Positions 7,125 through 7,935 of a DNA stretch of 7,935 bases are shown here, piece by piece. The notes beneath the pieces are model-generated. The model was not told the DNA's origin. It saw nothing but the letters and a program-made list of their open reading frames with translations, and searched no databases. The stretch lies in NCBI GenBank assembly GCA_905236315.1, contig CAJOPO010000312.1:1-7935 (forward strand), given 5' to 3'. The DNA is from an uncultured Treponema sp. Lineage in GTDB: Bacteria; Spirochaetota; Spirochaetia; Treponematales; Treponemataceae. A program made the translations under genes and the position numbers. Positions within the stretch are counted from its first letter, which is position 1; the number at the start of each line of letters is the position of its first letter.

Positions 7125-7771
7125 AAATCGCTATCATCATCTTCGTCTTCATCATCATCTATATCAGAATCGTTATCGCCATCCTTGTCGTCTTCATCAA
7201 GATCTGCAAACTCGTCTTCCTCATCGTCTTCCTCATCATCAAACTGGGGAAGTTTCTTTTCTGCCTTAAACCCAAGAGGTTCTAACTTTGTATGTAACAA
7301 GGCTTCTACTTCTTTTGCATTTAAACCAAGTGCTTCTGCAATTTCGTCTTCTAATAATTTTTTTACATTATCATAAAGTTTTCTTTCTAATATGGGCAAT
7401 TCTTTTACTTTTGAACGATGATATAAGCATCTTACTATGGCAGAAATGTCTTCAATAGTTCCTTTCTTTAGTAAATCAAGGTTCATTTGGTAACGAGCCT
7501 TCCAATCAGAAGTAGGTGGTTCAAAGTCTGTACCCATTGTATCTAGTACACTCTGAGCTTTTTCTGCAGAAACAATTGGACGTATGCCTAAAGTTTTTGC
7601 ATTTTCTACAGGAACCATAACATACATATCAGAAACTTTTATATAGATTTTATAGTATAGAACATTTTTTCCATTAAATTGTTTTTCAAATATTTCTGTT
7701 ATTTCGCCAACACCCTGATTAGGATAGACAATCTTTTGATTTAGTGAAAATTCTGTGTTTTCATTTGACAT
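7097..7771 (-). CDS. carD: CarD-family RNA polymerase-binding transcription regulator with acidic tail
   Basis: The product has 224 residues. The N-terminal part (about 8-65: KIVYPNQGVGEI, YYKIYI, YVMVPVENA) is the Tudor-like RNA polymerase-interacting domain shared with TRCF, known to bind the beta subunit. Residues about 88-160 are the helical DNA-binding domain. SDWKARYQMNLDLLKKG places W90 at the Trp that, in mycobacterial CarD, wedges into the upstream edge of the transcription bubble. The family acts at promoters to alter open-complex stability. Residues 178-224 are an unusual tail with 35 Asp/Glu in 47 positions. The start ATG at 7769-7771 matches the family N-terminus; its ribosome-binding site is weak (TTAGAG upstream). 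First gene of a two-gene operon with ispDF. Confidence 0.93.
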   Translation of the reverse strand: MSNENTEFSLNQKIVYPNQGVGEITEIFEKQFNGKNVLYYKIYIKVSDMYVMVPVENAKTLGIRPIVSAEKAQSVLDTMGTDFEPPTSDWKARYQMNLDLLKKGTIEDISAIVRCLYHRSKVKELPILERKLYDNVKKLLEDEIAEALGLNAKEVEALLHTKLEPLGFKAEKKLPQFDDEEDDEEDEFADLDEDDKDGDNDSDIDDDEDEDDDSDLEDDDDSND

Positions 7772-7807
7772 ATTTTTACTCTAACATAAAATAATAAAAT
7801 TTGCAAG

Positions 7808-7836
7808 GTTATAGCTTTTTTTGCCGCGGAAATCAA
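7808..7836 (-). promoter_or_regulatory. sigma70-type promoter of the carD-ispDF operon
   Basis: Minus-strand -35 TTGATT (7836-7831) and -10 TATAAC (7813-7808) are separated by exactly 17 nt. They match the consensus at 4 of 6 and 5 of 6 positions. Transcription would begin near 7800, leaving a 5' leader of about 30 nt before the carD ATG. The spacer contains CCGCGG (7824-7829), a GC palindrome standing out in AT-rich DNA. Confidence 0.6.
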
Positions 7837-7855
7837 TTTTCAACGTACACATATG

Positions 7856-7898
7856 GGAACCTCGAAAAACTCCCTTTCAGAAAGTTTTTCGAGGTTCC
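7856..7898. repeat. 16-bp perfect inverted repeat (intergenic hairpin)
   Basis: GGAACCTCGAAAAACT (7856-7871) and its exact reverse complement (7883-7898) flank an 11-nt loop. A smaller alternative pairing exists inside (CTTT 7874-7877 with AAAG 7881-7884). Neither strand has a T-tract after the stem, which argues against a simple terminator. It lies upstream of the carD promoter. It resembles a dispersed palindromic element, but copy number cannot be judged here. Confidence 0.7.
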
Positions 7899-7904
7899 TG
7901 CGAG

Positions 7905-7935
7905 TTGTAAGTCGCTATAATAGCGCGACTTACAA
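7905..7935. repeat. Second inverted repeat at the window edge
   Basis: TTGTAAGTCG (7905-7914) pairs with CGACTTACAA (7926-7935). The centre can also pair as CGCTAT/ATAGCG (7913-7918 with 7920-7925) around one base, giving a long nearly continuous hairpin with a two-base bulge. It ends exactly at the window edge, so the right arm may continue. Only six bases separate it from the previous hairpin. Confidence 0.65.

Noticed and set aside
6692..7376. Plus-strand open frames opposite ispDF and carD (6692-7126, 7104-7376)
   Set aside because: They are antisense to clearly recognised genes. The Ser-rich one is simply the reverse complement of the Asp/Glu codons of the CarD tail.
7781..7806. Alternative carD promoter using TTGCAA (7801-7806) as -35
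   Set aside because: At 16-18 nt spacing only poor -10 hexamers are found, and they would lie almost on the ribosome-binding region. The 7808-7836 promoter fits better.

Overview
The window looks like chromosome from a low-GC spirochaete, most likely Treponema or a close relative. Three things point there: a very large coiled-coil protein of the type I associate with treponemes (NCBI name 'SpiroCoCo family', from memory), a fused IspD-IspF enzyme, and a CarD-type RNA polymerase regulator directly upstream of it. No mobile element, CRISPR array, tRNA or rRNA gene is visible. The assignment rests on protein character and gene order, not on a database search.

Layout. Positions 1-5907 (+) are the 3' part of one giant gene whose start lies left of the window; 1968 codons are present. 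Its first 1070 codons are an almost perfect tandem array of 97 eleven-residue repeats (hendecads), broken once by three extra residues. More degenerate hendecad arrays follow at 3817-4542 and 4693-4956. The protein ends in a long coiled coil, a Lys/Ser/Thr-rich linker and a small helix-turn-helix-like tail. Positions 5896-7771 (-) are a convergent two-gene operon, carD then ispDF. Their reading frames overlap by 8 nt, which suggests translational coupling. The 3' ends of ispDF and the giant gene overlap by 12 nt.

Regulation. A good sigma70-type promoter for the operon sits at 7808-7836. A weak hairpin followed by a T-rich stretch on the minus strand (5731-5780), inside the 3' coding region of the giant gene, is the best candidate terminator for the operon. 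A second inverted repeat lies at 5917-5952. The right edge (7856-7935) holds two adjacent long inverted repeats without T-tracts, probably a palindromic intergenic repeat element.

How the genes relate. CarD binds the RNA polymerase beta subunit and affects open-complex stability. IspDF carries out two non-consecutive steps of the MEP isoprenoid pathway. The giant protein is probably structural: a continuous helix of this length would span a substantial part of a cell's width or more. Nothing in the sequence links it functionally to the other two genes. It is the most unusual object in the window.
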